Source of the DNA: Actinoplanes derwentensis | GTDB taxonomy: Bacteria > Actinomycetota > Actinomycetes > Mycobacteriales > Micromonosporaceae | Reading direction: 5' to 3' | Assembly (NCBI RefSeq): GCF_900104725.1 | Contig: NZ_LT629758.1 | Span: 10,334,001 to 10,398,000, forward strand | Length of the DNA stretch: 64,000 bases | In this document: positions 52,328-61,381 of the stretch, one piece after another | Layout of the letters: each line of letters opens with the position of its first letter | Numbering within the stretch: the first letter of the stretch is position 1 | Program-made: the position numbers and the translations under genes | The notes under the pieces: generated by a model | What the model saw: the letters and a program-made list of their open reading frames with translations, nothing else | Databases searched by the model: none | Told to the model about the DNA's origin: nothing

Positions 52328-52678
52328 ATGACGGCCTCGTCGCCGGGTGGCGATGAGCTGGTGCGAATCCTGGCGGCGCTCGCCAGCCCGCACCGCATGC
52401 GTGTCGTGGCCGCGCTCACGGGTGGCCGCAACTACGTCAGCCGGCTGGCTCGGGAGCTCGGCATCAGCCGTGCGCTGTTACAAGTTCACCTGCGCAAGCT
52501 GGAGTCGGTCGGGCTGGTCTCGTCGGACCTCGAGCTGTCCGAGGATGGCAAGGCGCTGAAGTTCTACGAGGTCGTTCCATTCGACCTAACGCTCACTCCT
52601 CGGGTCATTCAAGGCGCGGCCAGCACGCTGACGAGTCTCGACGCTCTCGAAACGGACGCCAAGAAGGGAACCGAGTAA
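52328..52678 (+). CDS. ArsR-type winged-helix regulator
   Basis: A 116-residue regulator: LAALASPHRMRVVAAL, YVSRLARELGISRALLQVHL (recognition helix) and KLESVGLV. No metal-binding CxC is seen. The stop is directly followed by the ATG of the next gene (TAAATG), so it is co-transcribed with the coiled-coil protein and probably the MMPL transporter. The ribosome site is weak; GTG 52313 is an alternative start. Confidence 0.8.
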   Translation: MTASSPGGDELVRILAALASPHRMRVVAALTGGRNYVSRLARELGISRALLQVHLRKLESVGLVSSDLELSEDGKALKFYEVVPFDLTLTPRVIQGAASTLTSLDALETDAKKGTE

Positions 52679-52951
52679 ATGACTAGCAGCAGCGACTGGA
52701 CCGAGGTTGTCGGTGCTGTCGGCGTCTTCGCTCTGCTGATCGTCTTGATCGTCGTCGTAGGGACGCAGGTGGGCGGGAGGATGCGGGCTCGGGTGCAACT
52801 GAGTCGAGAGGCCGAGTACCGGAAGCTGGCCGAGCAGGTCGTCACCGGTCAGGAGTCGATCTCCCAGCAGTTGGTGCAGGTCAACGAGCACCTCGCCGAC
52901 CTGCGGAGCCGGATGCAACACATCGAGACGGTGCTCAAGCAGGTCGAGTAA
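52679..52951 (+). CDS. Small membrane-anchored coiled-coil protein
   Basis: A 90-residue protein with one N-terminal transmembrane helix (GAVGVFALLIVLIVVVGTQV) and a following heptad-like helix (REAEYRKLAEQVVTGQ, QVNEHLADLRSRMQHIETVL) facing the cytoplasm. Its place between the regulator and MMPL transporter suggests an accessory to either. I do not recognise a named family. Confidence 0.75.
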   Translation: MTSSSDWTEVVGAVGVFALLIVLIVVVGTQVGGRMRARVQLSREAEYRKLAEQVVTGQESISQQLVQVNEHLADLRSRMQHIETVLKQVE

Positions 52952-53074
52952 CCGAGGCGAGCCCAACGCAGACCGGGTCGTCGAGCTGCAACTCGACGAC
53001 CCGGAATAGAAGCATCACCTCGCCTCGCGGCGAGTTCCTCGCAACGCTCCTGCTCTGGGGAAGGACATTACTCC

Positions 53075-55363
53075 ATGCTGCGCAAAGGACCCTCGGACGG
53101 TGATCCGGCGAATGCCGGTAGCGACCCGCCGTCAGCATCCTTCGTGGAGCGGATCGTCAGCTGGTCCGCCCGTCATCCGGTCAAGGCCATCGTCGGCTGG
53201 TGCCTTCTGGTCCTGCTCGCCATCGCCTCGAGTTCGCTCGCCTCAGGTGAGGGGGCGCGCAACATCGACCCAGGCGAGGCCGGCACCGCGACCCGGGCGC
53301 TGATCGAGCAGGACGGCTACAACCCCGTGCGGGAGAGCGTCCTCATCCAGACCCAGGACGGCGGAGGCGCCGGGTTCCGCGAGAACCCCGAACTCCAGAA
53401 GGCCGCCCAGGACCTGGTCCAGGCACTGCAGGGCACCTCGGCAGCGGTTACCGACATCGGCTCCCCGCTCGGATCCGACCGGTCCGACCTGGTGTCCGCC
53501 GACGGCCGCTCGGCGCTGGTGACCTTCCAGATCGCGGGCACGCCGCAGGAGGTCGAACCCAACTACCAGGCCGCGGTGCGGGCCGTCGCCACGACCGCCG
53601 ACGCGCATCCCGGGATCCGCATCGTGCAGGCCGGCGACCGGAGCCTGTCGGCGGCGGTGGACAACTCCATCAAGGACGACTTCCAGACCTCGCACGTCCT
53701 GGCGCTGCCGATCAGCCTCATCATCCTGCTGATCGTCTTCGGTTCGCTGGTGGCGGCGTCCATCCCGCTGCTCCTCTCGGCGACCGCGGTGATCGCCACC
53801 TTCGGGCTGCTGCAGATCATCGACCACTGGCTGCCGATCAACAGCGCGGTCAACGCCATGGTGCTGCTCATCGGCATGGCGGTCGGCATCGACTACTGCC
53901 TGTTCTATCTGCGGCGTGAACGTGAGGAACGGCTTGCCGGCCGGGACGTGCACACCGCGCTGCGCATCACCGCCCGTACCTCCGGCCGGGTCGTCCTGGC
54001 CTCGGGTCTGACGGTCGTGCTCTGTCTCAGCGGGCTGCTCTTCACCGGCATCGGCGTGTTCCGCGGTCTCACCGTCGGCACGATCCTGGTCGTCGGTCTG
54101 ACCGTCGTCGGGTCGGTCAGCGTGCTGCCCGCGCTGCTCAGCCTGCTGGGCCGGAGGGTCGACAGCCTGCGGGTGCCGTTCCTGGGCCGCCGGCGCACGG
54201 AGGCCCGGGAGTCGCGGGTGTGGACCGCCGTGGCGCGGGTCGTCGTGCGGCGCCCGTTGATCTGGAGTGGCGTCGCCGTGATCGGGCTGCTCGCGTTGGC
54301 CGTGCCGGCGCTCGAAATGCACCCGCAGGACCCGGCGGTCATCAACAGCCTGCCGCGTACGGTGCCCACCGTGGACGCCGCGGTCCGGATGCAGGAGGCC
54401 TTCCCCGGGGCGGCCTCGCCGTCCCAGGTGGTGATCTGGAAACCGGACGGCAGCGACGCCGACACCGAGGCCGTACGCGGTGCGATCGCCGAACTCAAGA
54501 CCCGGGCTGGAGAGCCCGGCGGGCTGGTCGCCGCGCCGGTCGCCGTCATCAAGGTCGACCAGGCTCTCGTGGTCCGGCTGCCGCTGGCCGGCTCCGGCAC
54601 CGACGAGACCTCCGTGCAGGCCCTGACCCAACTGCGGGGACGCATCCTGCCGGAGACGGTCGGCCAGGTCGACGGCATCGACTACGCCGTCGCCGGGCGC
54701 ACCGCCACGGCGCACGACTTTGCCGAGCAGATGACCGACCGGGCGCCCCGGGTCTTCCTGTTCGTGCTCGTCCTGGCCTTCCTGCTGCTTGTCGTGGCGT
54801 TCCGGTCGGTGACCATCCCGGTCATCTCTATCCTGCTCAACCTGCTGTCCATCGGCGCCGCCTACGGCGTGCTGACCTGGGTGTTCCAGGGCGGGCATCT
54901 GACCGGGCTGTTCGACTTCACCCCGTACGGCGGAGTGGTCGGCTGGTTGCCGTTGTTCATGTTCGTCATGCTGTTCGGCCTGAGCATGGATTACCACATC
55001 TTCATCCTCAGCCGGATCCGTGAGCGCTGGGTGAACGGTGCGGCTCCGCGGCAGGCCGTCATCGACGGTGTCGCCCACAGCGCCGGTGTGGTCACCAGCG
55101 CGGCCGTCATCATGACCGCCGTGTTCGCGGTGTTCGTGCTGCTCAGCGCCATCGAGTACAAAATGCTCGGGGTCGGCATGGCGGTGGCGATCATCATCGA
55201 CGCCACCGTGGTGCGCGGGGTGTTGCTGCCCGTGTTCGTGGCCCTGCTCGGGCGCTTGGCCTGGGAGCTACCGCGGTGGATGCAATGGCTGCCCGGCAAG
55301 ACCGAGACCAGCGGCGTGACCCCGGAACGCGAGCCGGCCGCCCCGGTCAGCAGCGTTCGCTGA
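53075..55363 (+). CDS. MMPL-family RND transporter
   Basis: A 762-residue transporter with twelve predicted helices in two halves, each with a large extracytoplasmic loop. Typical MMPL features: RHPVKAIVGWCLLVLL at the start, LLIGMAVGIDYCLFYLRR(E) with the proton-relay Asp and Tyr in half one, and VMLFGLSMDYHIFILSRIRE in half two. Members export lipids, siderophores or drugs. GGAAGG precedes the ATG by 11 bases. Likely regulated by the ArsR-type protein encoded upstream; substrate unknown. Confidence 0.92.
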   Translation: MLRKGPSDGDPANAGSDPPSASFVERIVSWSARHPVKAIVGWCLLVLLAIASSSLASGEGARNIDPGEAGTATRALIEQDGYNPVRESVLIQTQDGGGAGFRENPELQKAAQDLVQALQGTSAAVTDIGSPLGSDRSDLVSADGRSALVTFQIAGTPQEVEPNYQAAVRAVATTADAHPGIRIVQAGDRSLSAAVDNSIKDDFQTSHVLALPISLIILLIVFGSLVAASIPLLLSATAVIATFGLLQIIDHWLPINSAVNAMVLLIGMAVGIDYCLFYLRREREERLAGRDVHTALRITARTSGRVVLASGLTVVLCLSGLLFTGIGVFRGLTVGTILVVGLTVVGSVSVLPALLSLLGRRVDSLRVPFLGRRRTEARESRVWTAVARVVVRRPLIWSGVAVIGLLALAVPALEMHPQDPAVINSLPRTVPTVDAAVRMQEAFPGAASPSQVVIWKPDGSDADTEAVRGAIAELKTRAGEPGGLVAAPVAVIKVDQALVVRLPLAGSGTDETSVQALTQLRGRILPETVGQVDGIDYAVAGRTATAHDFAEQMTDRAPRVFLFVLVLAFLLLVVAFRSVTIPVISILLNLLSIGAAYGVLTWVFQGGHLTGLFDFTPYGGVVGWLPLFMFVMLFGLSMDYHIFILSRIRERWVNGAAPRQAVIDGVAHSAGVVTSAAVIMTAVFAVFVLLSAIEYKMLGVGMAVAIIIDATVVRGVLLPVFVALLGRLAWELPRWMQWLPGKTETSGVTPEREPAAPVSSVR

Positions 55364-55377
55364 TCGGATTTCCTCCC

Positions 55378-55413
55378 GCACCGGCCGCTGTCCCCAGCGC
55401 GCACGGCCGGTGC
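55378..55413 (+). terminator. Possible hairpin terminator after the MMPL gene
   Basis: GCACCGGCCG (55378-55387) pairs with CGGCCGGTGC (55404-55413), a 10-bp stem with a 16-nt loop, 15 bp after the stop. No U-tract. Confidence 0.4.
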
Positions 55414-55499
55414 CGTACGCCCGCATATGTCCCTCCATGGGACACCTCCGGACCGCCGGTTGTCCCGTCAACCTCGCGGGCCGGCCCTATGCCCGGGCG

Positions 55500-55875
55500 C
55501 AGCTGACCTCCAGGCCGGTGGTACCCGTTGATCACGCAGCCGAGGCGTTGTCGGCGTCGTACAGGGGCGTCCATCGCGATGACGACGGCCGGGTTGTGGT
55601 TGGGCGGCGACTGCTGTCGGCCTTGTTGCGGGCGGTGATTGTGGAAGTGGTCCACGTACTCGCCGACCACCACGAGGGCGTGTCGTTCGTGGTAGGTCAG
55701 CAGCCGGTCGGTGCACTCCTCGCGGAGACTGCGGCCCCAGCGTTCGATGCAGCAGTTCGCCTGCGGTGTCTGTGGCGGGATCTTGACCACGGTGATTCCG
55801 CGGCGGCGAAGACCTCATCGAATGTGCTGGTGTATGTGCCGTCCCGGTCGCGGATCAGGAACCGAAACCGGCATT
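55500..55875 (-). pseudogene. C-terminal half of an integrase-core IS transposase
   Basis: Leftward reading gives FLIRDRDGTYTSTFDEVF, a frameshift, VKIPPQTPQANCCIERWGRS, TDRLLTYHERHALVVVGEY, VDHFHNHRPQQGRQQ and CVINGYHR. This is the C-terminal rve core (Glu in IERW) of an IS like the one whose N-terminal part decays at 20490-21470. It truncates the permease gene to its right. Confidence 0.75.
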
Positions 55876-56601
55876 CTGGCGATGACGGTCTCCGGCGCCT
55901 TCGCCGTCACCATCACCGTCGTACGCGGCAAGCAGCACCTTGCCGCAGCCGGCTTCGCGGCGCTGACCGCGGTCCTGTTGTACGCGCTGGTCAAGAACGT
56001 GATCGACAAGCCGGACGGCATCGCCATCTCGGGGATGTTCATCGCGGGGATCATCGTCGTCTCGCTGATCTCACAGGTGACCAGAACCACGGAGCTGCGG
56101 GCCGACCGGATCGAGTTCGACCCGACCGCCCGCCGGTTCGTCATCGATTCGCTGGCCTACGACGGAGCGTTGAACATCATCGCCAACCGCCGGCAAGCCG
56201 GTGACGCCGCCGAGTACGCCGACAAGGAACGGGAACAGCGCGGACACGACCCGGTGCCGGAACCGCCGACGTGATGTTCCTGGAGATCGACGTGGTCGAC
56301 CCGGCAGAGTTCAGCGACACCCTGCACGTTCACGGCGTCGAGGTCGGCGGCCACCGGGTACTGCGGGCGAGCGCCCCTGCCGGGCCCAACACGATCGTCG
56401 TGATCCTTCTCGCCCTGCGAGAGACCATCGGGGGTGACGCCACACTGCTACTTCTACTTCGCCTGGGCCGAAGGCAGCGCACTGGTCCACATGTTCCGCT
56501 ACTTCCTGCTCGGCCGAGGCGACACGGCACCCGTCGTCCGCGAGATCCTGCGCAAACACGACCCGGACCCCGACCGGCGCCCCGGCATCCACGTCGGCTG
56601 A
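55876..56601 (+). pseudogene. APC-family amino-acid permease C-terminal remnant
   Basis: Begins within FAVTITVVRGKQHLAAAGFA, continues VIDKPDGIAISGMFIAGIIV, RTTELRADRIEFDPTARRF and ANRRQAGDAAEYADKERE, then stops at 56274. A frameshift leads into FLEIDVVDPAEFSDTLHVHG and a second into [20 protein letters not shown], ending IHVG at 56601. The order matches the cytoplasmic C-terminal part of large actinobacterial APC permeases. The transmembrane part was lost at the IS junction. Confidence 0.75.
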
Positions 56602-56861
56602 CCGCGGCCCGCCGCGGAAAGGCCTCGTACCCGACATCGCGGCCGGTGGCTCCCACCAAGCCGCTACCGACGATCGGTGCAGCGTCCGGGTGGTGCGTAC
56701 GGTCGCTGACCGCCATCACCGATCAGATGGGCCACCACACCCGGGTCCGATCGGCCGGACCTGATGCTCGGTCCGCGACGCCCAGGGTTCTGCGAATCCT
56801 GCCGGCGGCGCTCCGGCCCGGTGCCGAGGGGACAAGGAGCGAATGTTCTCTGATTCCCTGT

Positions 56862-57233
56862 CTATCGTGAGGGGTCGGAAGCGGTGGGGCCGGTGGCATG
56901 CAGGGCCTGGAGGAGGTCGGCCTGTCCGGTGAGGACGCCGGACAGGATGAGCCGTGCCACGGCCAGCAGGTCGGCGACGTGTGGGCTGGCGAGGGTGTAA
57001 TAGACGGTGGAGCCTTCTCGGCGGGTGGTGACGAGGTTCGCGCGTCGCAGCACGGCGAGTTGTTGAGACAGGTGGGCCGGCTCTATCCCGACCTCGGGGA
57101 GCATCTCGGTGACGGAGTGTTCGCGTTCACTGAGTAGTTCGAGGACCCGGATCCGGGCCGGGTGTCCGAGTGTTTTGAAGAATTCGGCCTTCAGCTGGTA
57201 GATCGGTTTGCTCACCAGTGTCCCCTTGATCAT
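56862..57233 (-). CDS. ArsR/SmtB-type regulator, paralogue of the one at 59220
   Basis: A 123-residue winged-helix regulator: QLKAEFFKTLGHPARIRVLE, EPAHLSQQLAVLRRANLVTT (recognition helix region) and TVYYTLASPHVADLL. No CxC metal site. It is about half identical to the regulator at 59220-59555, which controls a SulP operon. The longer ATG 57233 start is kept; a GTG seven codons in is an alternative. Its own target could be the palindrome at 57894-57913. Confidence 0.85.
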   Translation of the reverse strand: MIKGTLVSKPIYQLKAEFFKTLGHPARIRVLELLSEREHSVTEMLPEVGIEPAHLSQQLAVLRRANLVTTRREGSTVYYTLASPHVADLLAVARLILSGVLTGQADLLQALHATGPTASDPSR

Positions 57234-57249
57234 CGGTCCTCCTGCCTGT

Positions 57250-57795
57250 CAGCGGTGGGTTGAGGTGCTGCTCGGCGTCGTGAGGACTCCACCGCGGCGA
57301 CGGCTGCGGCCACTGTTTCCACGACCTACGGGTCGAGGATGTCGGGTAGTGGCCGGTGCGTGCCGAGGAGATTGTCCCCGATGAGGCCGGCCGGCACGTC
57401 GGCGGTGGCGATCACGGTGGTGCGGTCGGCGAGCAGGTCGGGGTGCCATCGTGGTTCGGGCCGGCGAGGGTGAGCACCGCCGGCCTCGGCGTCATGACGG
57501 CCACGCGCAGCGCGGCGAGTATCACGTTCGCGGTGGCGTGCTGGTCGTCGTCCACAGCCGGTCGATGCGGCCGATCACGCGTCGGCGCCGCAGGGCCTGC
57601 CGCCGCAGTGCCGTCTCGTCGACCTGTATCAGGATGCGTTTCTGGCCCGGTACGGCCCGCGGCAGTGGTCGCAGTCCCCAGAGGTGTTCGAGGAAGTCCA
57701 GCAGCGACGCCATCGGCTCGTCGTTCCCGGCCCGCACGGTGATGATCGCCGCCGGTGCGGTGTTCGTCCGATGCCTGCACGTCCACCAGTCGCAT
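57250..57795 (-). pseudogene. Frameshifted unknown protein
   Basis: Coding-like segments in three frames follow one another: MRLVDVQASDE, then APAAIITVRAGNDEPMASLL, PLPRAVPGQKRILIQVDETA and RQALRRRRVIGRIDRLWTT, then NVILAALRVAVMTPRPAVLT, then ATADVPAGLIGDNLLGTHRP. Their order implies one gene of ~180 residues with at least three frameshifts. Family not recognised. It would be transcribed from the palindrome region at 57894. Confidence 0.45.
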
Positions 57796-57893
57796 GGGCT
57801 GGACACCCCCTTGCTTTCGCTCGCGCCGCGCCGCGCCGTCAGGCTGTCAGCGGTCCGCGGCCGGACGACGCCAGGGAATATCATCAAATGATG

Positions 57894-57913
57894 ACTTGCT
57901 AATCTTAGCAAGT
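57894..57913. promoter_or_regulatory. ArsR-type operator (TTGCTAA/TTAGCAA)
   Basis: ACTTGCTAA - TC - TTAGCAAGT, a perfect 20-bp inverted repeat in an AT-rich intergenic stretch between divergent genes. It shares TTGCTAA/TTAGCAA with the site at 59145-59165. Confidence 0.7.
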
Positions 57914-58002
57914 AATAACAGAGTGATATAAGTTTGCTGATACTCCCCGGGGGCGGCGACGCGGCCGCATCCGGGCCCGCCCTGTGCCACGGAAGGAAGA
58001 GT

Positions 58003-58209
58003 ATGGATTCGGTCAGCCGTATGGAACTCGTCCAGCATCTCGAGACCGCCTTCGCCGCAGGCCCCGTCACGTCGGCCGGCCTGCTCGACGCCGCCACCGT
58101 CAGTGCGGCCCGGCCGGCGGTCCTGGCCGTCCTCGAGCAGCTGCCGAAACGGTCTTACGGCACGATCCGCGATTTGTGGTACGAGCTGCCGGACCTTCCC
58201 GTCGGGTAG
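58003..58209 (+). CDS. DUF2795-family small protein
   Basis: A 68-residue protein: MELVQHLETAFAAGPV then AVLEQLPKRSYGTIRDLWYE and LPDLPVG, the pattern of DUF2795 proteins (often paired helices ending with leucine-proline). AAGGAAG lies upstream of the ATG. Function unknown; located just after the ArsR-type operator. Confidence 0.7.
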   Translation: MDSVSRMELVQHLETAFAAGPVTSAGLLDAATVSAARPAVLAVLEQLPKRSYGTIRDLWYELPDLPVG

Positions 58210-58418
58210 CAGACCTTGGCACAGGCTCTGATGGGCCGATGCTGCCAAGGTGTCAGCCCCGCTGCGTCAGGGTCACTTCGGGTTCGCGGGGTGGCCCCCT
58301 CATCTGAATTGTCAACCGGCCATGAGAGAGATCCTTGCCTTCGGTGGGCGACGTCGCTACGGCAATCCAGGACTGTCGGCGCCAGCGTCCCGCCGGGCCC
58401 GACCCGAGGGAGCGCGTC

Positions 58419-59012
58419 ATGTGGTGCAGGCAGTCATCGTCACGGATCCAGGACATCCGCGCCGTGCTGTTCGATTTCTGCGGCACGCCGAGTGTGTCGC
58501 CGGGGCCTGATCCCGGCTCCGAGCGGCCGGGTGGGGCGGGGCCTGTGACCGCCGCGGGCCGTGCAGCGGCACCCGTCGGTGGGTGGTTGGGCCGGGACGC
58601 TGTCACCGTCCTCGCCGTGCTGCGGTATCGAGGATTCGCCACCGGGGTGATCGCTGGCTGGGACCCGGATCTGGCGGCGGGGTTCCGGGAGCCGCCGATC
58701 GCCGCGCATGTCGACGTGGTCGTGTTCGCCGGACCGGCGAGCAGCCCCCTGGGCGCGGCGTATCTGGCCGGGTGTCGCGCGCTGGATCTGCCGTCTGAGC
58801 AGTGCCTGTGGGTCACCTGTGGTGATGGCGGGGTGTCGGCAGGCGTCGGCCTCATCCGGAATCCAGCCACGGTGGGCGACCTCGTCGACGTCCTGGCGCT
58901 CCTGCCGCCACGGCCGGGGCCCGTTCGTATCCGCGCCGAGAGTCCCGCCGGTCGCCACGCGCCGTACCGCAACGACGTTCCGGCGACGCGATGGCTGACC
59001 GCCACCACCTGA
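58419..59012 (+). CDS. Degenerate HAD-like protein
   Basis: A 197-residue protein with HAD-superfamily layout: motif I appears as VLFDFCGTP, where the second catalytic Asp of DxDGT is Cys; motif IV region appears as CLWVTCGDGGVSAGVGL. The cap is short. Loss of the general-acid Asp suggests no phosphatase activity. ATG 58419 has GAGGGAG six to seven bases upstream. Role unknown; next to an ArsR-controlled anion transporter. Confidence 0.55.
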   Translation: MWCRQSSSRIQDIRAVLFDFCGTPSVSPGPDPGSERPGGAGPVTAAGRAAAPVGGWLGRDAVTVLAVLRYRGFATGVIAGWDPDLAAGFREPPIAAHVDVVVFAGPASSPLGAAYLAGCRALDLPSEQCLWVTCGDGGVSAGVGLIRNPATVGDLVDVLALLPPRPGPVRIRAESPAGRHAPYRNDVPATRWLTATT

Positions 59013-59144
59013 TCGCGGCGCCGTAGCGGTGAGGCCGTTGCGGTCTGATGCGCACCCCGGCGGGCGGGTCTGCCCTCGCGGCGTCTCACCCGAGCGGTCA
59101 CCCGCGATGCACCTGAGGCTCTTCTCGCGATTCATGGCACCTGC

Positions 59145-59201
59145 TTAGCAATTGCTAATTGCTAATGTTGGCAAGTAACGTATCCAGCAAATTTGCTGGA
59201 T
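59145..59201. promoter_or_regulatory. ArsR-type operators upstream of the SulP operon
   Basis: Two perfect palindromes: TTAGCAATTGCTAA (59145-59158) and a 20-bp repeat ATCCAGCAAATTTGCTGGAT (59182-59201), with a further TTGCTAA half-site between (59159-59165). They lie 18-75 bp before the ArsR start, fitting autoregulation. Confidence 0.75.
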
Positions 59202-59219
59202 GTCGAGGAGGTGGACAGC

Positions 59220-59555
59220 GTGTCGTTGCCGGTGCATCAGGTGAAGGCCGAGCTCTTTCGCACACTCGGCCATCCGGTGCGGATCCGGGTGCTGGACCTG
59301 CTGCAGGACGGGCCCAGGCCGGTCCGTGACCTGCTCGCCTTGATCGAGGTGGAGGCGTCCAGCCTGTCGCAGCAACTGGCGGTGCTGCGCCGCGCCGGTC
59401 TGGTGGCCTCGACCAGGAAAGGCTCGATGGTGATCTACTCGTTGAGTACGCCGGACGTCGCGGATCTGCTCGGCGCCGCCCGGCGGATCCTCGGTGCGGT
59501 GTTGTCCGACCGCGACGGGCTGCTCGAGCAGTTGCGTACCGGTCCGCCGTCGTGA
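59220..59555 (+). CDS. ArsR/SmtB-type regulator of the SulP operon
   Basis: A 111-residue regulator: VKAELFRTLGHPVRIRVLDL, EASSLSQQLAVLRRAGLVAS, SMVIYSLSTPDVADLLGAAR. The GTG at 59220 has GAGGAGG eight bases upstream; a TTG 27 bases earlier overlaps the operator and is rejected. The stop overlaps the SulP start (GTGA). No metal-type CxC, so the signal may be redox or pH. Confidence 0.88.
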   Translation: MSLPVHQVKAELFRTLGHPVRIRVLDLLQDGPRPVRDLLALIEVEASSLSQQLAVLRRAGLVASTRKGSMVIYSLSTPDVADLLGAARRILGAVLSDRDGLLEQLRTGPPS

Positions 59556-61381
59556 GCACGGCGCAGACGATGCGGTCTCTCGGTTCCCGGTTCACCGATC
59601 TGCTGCCGCAGCGTTCGGACTGGACAGCGGTACGGCGCTCACCGCGCCGCGACCTGCTCGCCGGGCTCACCGTGGCGGTGGTGGCACTGCCGCTGGCGTT
59701 GGCGTTCGGCGTCACCTCCGGTCTCGGCGCACAGGCCGGCCTGGTCACCGCGGTCATCGCCGGCGCCGTCGCCGCGATCTTCGGCGGATCGAACCTGCAG
59801 GTGTCCGGGCCCACCGGTGCGATGACGGTGGTCCTGGTCCCGATCGTCCAGCGTTTCGGCGCCCGTGGCGTACTCATGGTCGGCGCGATGGCCGGTGTCG
59901 TGCTGATCGCCCTGGCCGCCGCCCGGCTCGGCCGGTACGTCCGTTACCTGCCCACCCCGGTGATCGAGGGTTTCACCGCCGGCATCGCGGTGGTAATCGC
60001 CCTGCAGCAGCTTCCGGCCGCGCTCGGTGTCATTGACGCGCACGGCGACAAGGTTTGGGCCGTGGCCGCCGACGCGGTCGCCCGCTTCGCCCGCACCCCG
60101 CACCCCGCACCCCTCGCGGTCACCCTCGGCGTCGCGGCGCTGATGCTCCTGGGCGCCCGCTGGCGCCCAGGACTGCCGTTCTCGCTGCTCGGCGTCACCG
60201 CCGCGACGATCCTGGCCGAAGCCACACCGATCGAACTGACTCGCATCGGCACCCTGCCCGCCAGTATCCCGGCCCCGTCGCTGAGCTTCGTCGACCTCGG
60301 CGTCGTACAGGCGGTGCTCCCCGCGGCCCTGGCCGTCGCAGCGCTCGCCGCGCTGGAGAGTCTGCTGTGTGCGACCGTCGCCGACGCGATGAGTGTCAAC
60401 GAGCGCCACGACCCCGACCGGGAACTGTTCGGCCAAGGACTGGCGAACCTCGCTGTGCCCGTGTTCGGCGGGATCCCCGCCACCGCCGCGATCGCGCGTA
60501 CCGCGGTCAACGTTCGCGCCGGGGCCACCTCGAAACTGGCGTCGCTTACCCACGCCGTGGCGCTGGCCGTCATCGTGCTCGCCGCCGCGCCACTGGTCGG
60601 CCGCATTCCCCTGGCCGCGCTAGCCGGGGTTCTGCTGGCCACCACCGTGCGGATGGTCGAGGCCGGCTCTTTGATCGCCTTGGCCCGTTCCACCCGCGGC
60701 GACGCGATCGTGCTGATCCTCACCTTCACCGTGACCGTCGTATTCGATCTGGTCACCGCCGTCGCCGTCGGGATCGGCGTCGCGATCGTGCTGGCCCTGC
60801 GCGCAGTGGCCCGCACCGCCCGTCTGCAGCAGGTCCCACTGGAGAGCGGCGACCACAGTGCCGAGGAACACGCCCTGCTCGCCGAACACATCGTCGCGTA
60901 TCGCCTCGACGGCCCCCTGTTCTTCGCCGGCGCCCACACCTTCCTGCTGCAGCTGTCCGAGATCACCGACGTGCGGGTTGTCATCCTGCGCATGTCACGG
61001 GTCACCACCCTCGACGCCACCGGCGCACACGTCCTCGCCGACGCGATTCATCGGTTGCAACGCCGGGGTGTCGTCGTCCTGCTCTCCGGCATCACCCCCG
61101 GCCACGAACAGGTCCTGACCACCCTCGGGCTCGCCGAACAACTCCGCCGCGACGGTCACATCTTCTCCAACACCCCGACCGCCATCACCCACGCCCGCGC
61201 TCACGTCCTGCACCACGACACCGACACCGCCGCCCGGACACCACTACCCGCCGCCACCGAACCCGCCGGTAACGGACGCGGCCGCAACGGTGAGGCTCGC
61301 ACCGCATCCACCCCGCACCAGCCGCAGACCGTCCCCTTCGAACCCACACGCCCCGGAGCGTCTCCATGCGACTACTGCTGA
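59552..61381 (+). CDS. SulP-family anion transporter with STAS domain
   Basis: A 609-residue transporter. About twelve helices (DLLAGLTVAVVALPLALAFG; the SulP signature region NLQVSGPTGAMTVVLVPI; PVFGGIPATAAIARTAVNVR) precede a cytoplasmic STAS domain (~440-540: YRLDGPLFFAGAHTF, RMSRVTTLDATGAHVLADAI). The family carries sulfate, bicarbonate or dicarboxylates. Next to ArsR it is a common actinobacterial pair. A proline/threonine-rich tail follows. The GTG start overlaps the regulator stop; the end overlaps the kinase gene by 16 bases. Confidence 0.93.
   Translation: MSTAQTMRSLGSRFTDLLPQRSDWTAVRRSPRRDLLAGLTVAVVALPLALAFGVTSGLGAQAGLVTAVIAGAVAAIFGGSNLQVSGPTGAMTVVLVPIVQRFGARGVLMVGAMAGVVLIALAAARLGRYVRYLPTPVIEGFTAGIAVVIALQQLPAALGVIDAHGDKVWAVAADAVARFARTPHPAPLAVTLGVAALMLLGARWRPGLPFSLLGVTAATILAEATPIELTRIGTLPASIPAPSLSFVDLGVVQAVLPAALAVAALAALESLLCATVADAMSVNERHDPDRELFGQGLANLAVPVFGGIPATAAIARTAVNVRAGATSKLASLTHAVALAVIVLAAAPLVGRIPLAALAGVLLATTVRMVEAGSLIALARSTRGDAIVLILTFTVTVVFDLVTAVAVGIGVAIVLALRAVARTARLQQVPLESGDHSAEEHALLAEHIVAYRLDGPLFFAGAHTFLLQLSEITDVRVVILRMSRVTTLDATGAHVLADAIHRLQRRGVVVLLSGITPGHEQVLTTLGLAEQLRRDGHIFSNTPTAITHARAHVLHHDTDTAARTPLPAATEPAGNGRGRNGEARTASTPHQPQTVPFEPTRPGASPCDYC

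Noticed and set aside
53243..55078. A 611-codon frame antisense to the MMPL transporter
   Set aside because: Composition of an antisense shadow; the transporter on the other strand has clear family motifs.
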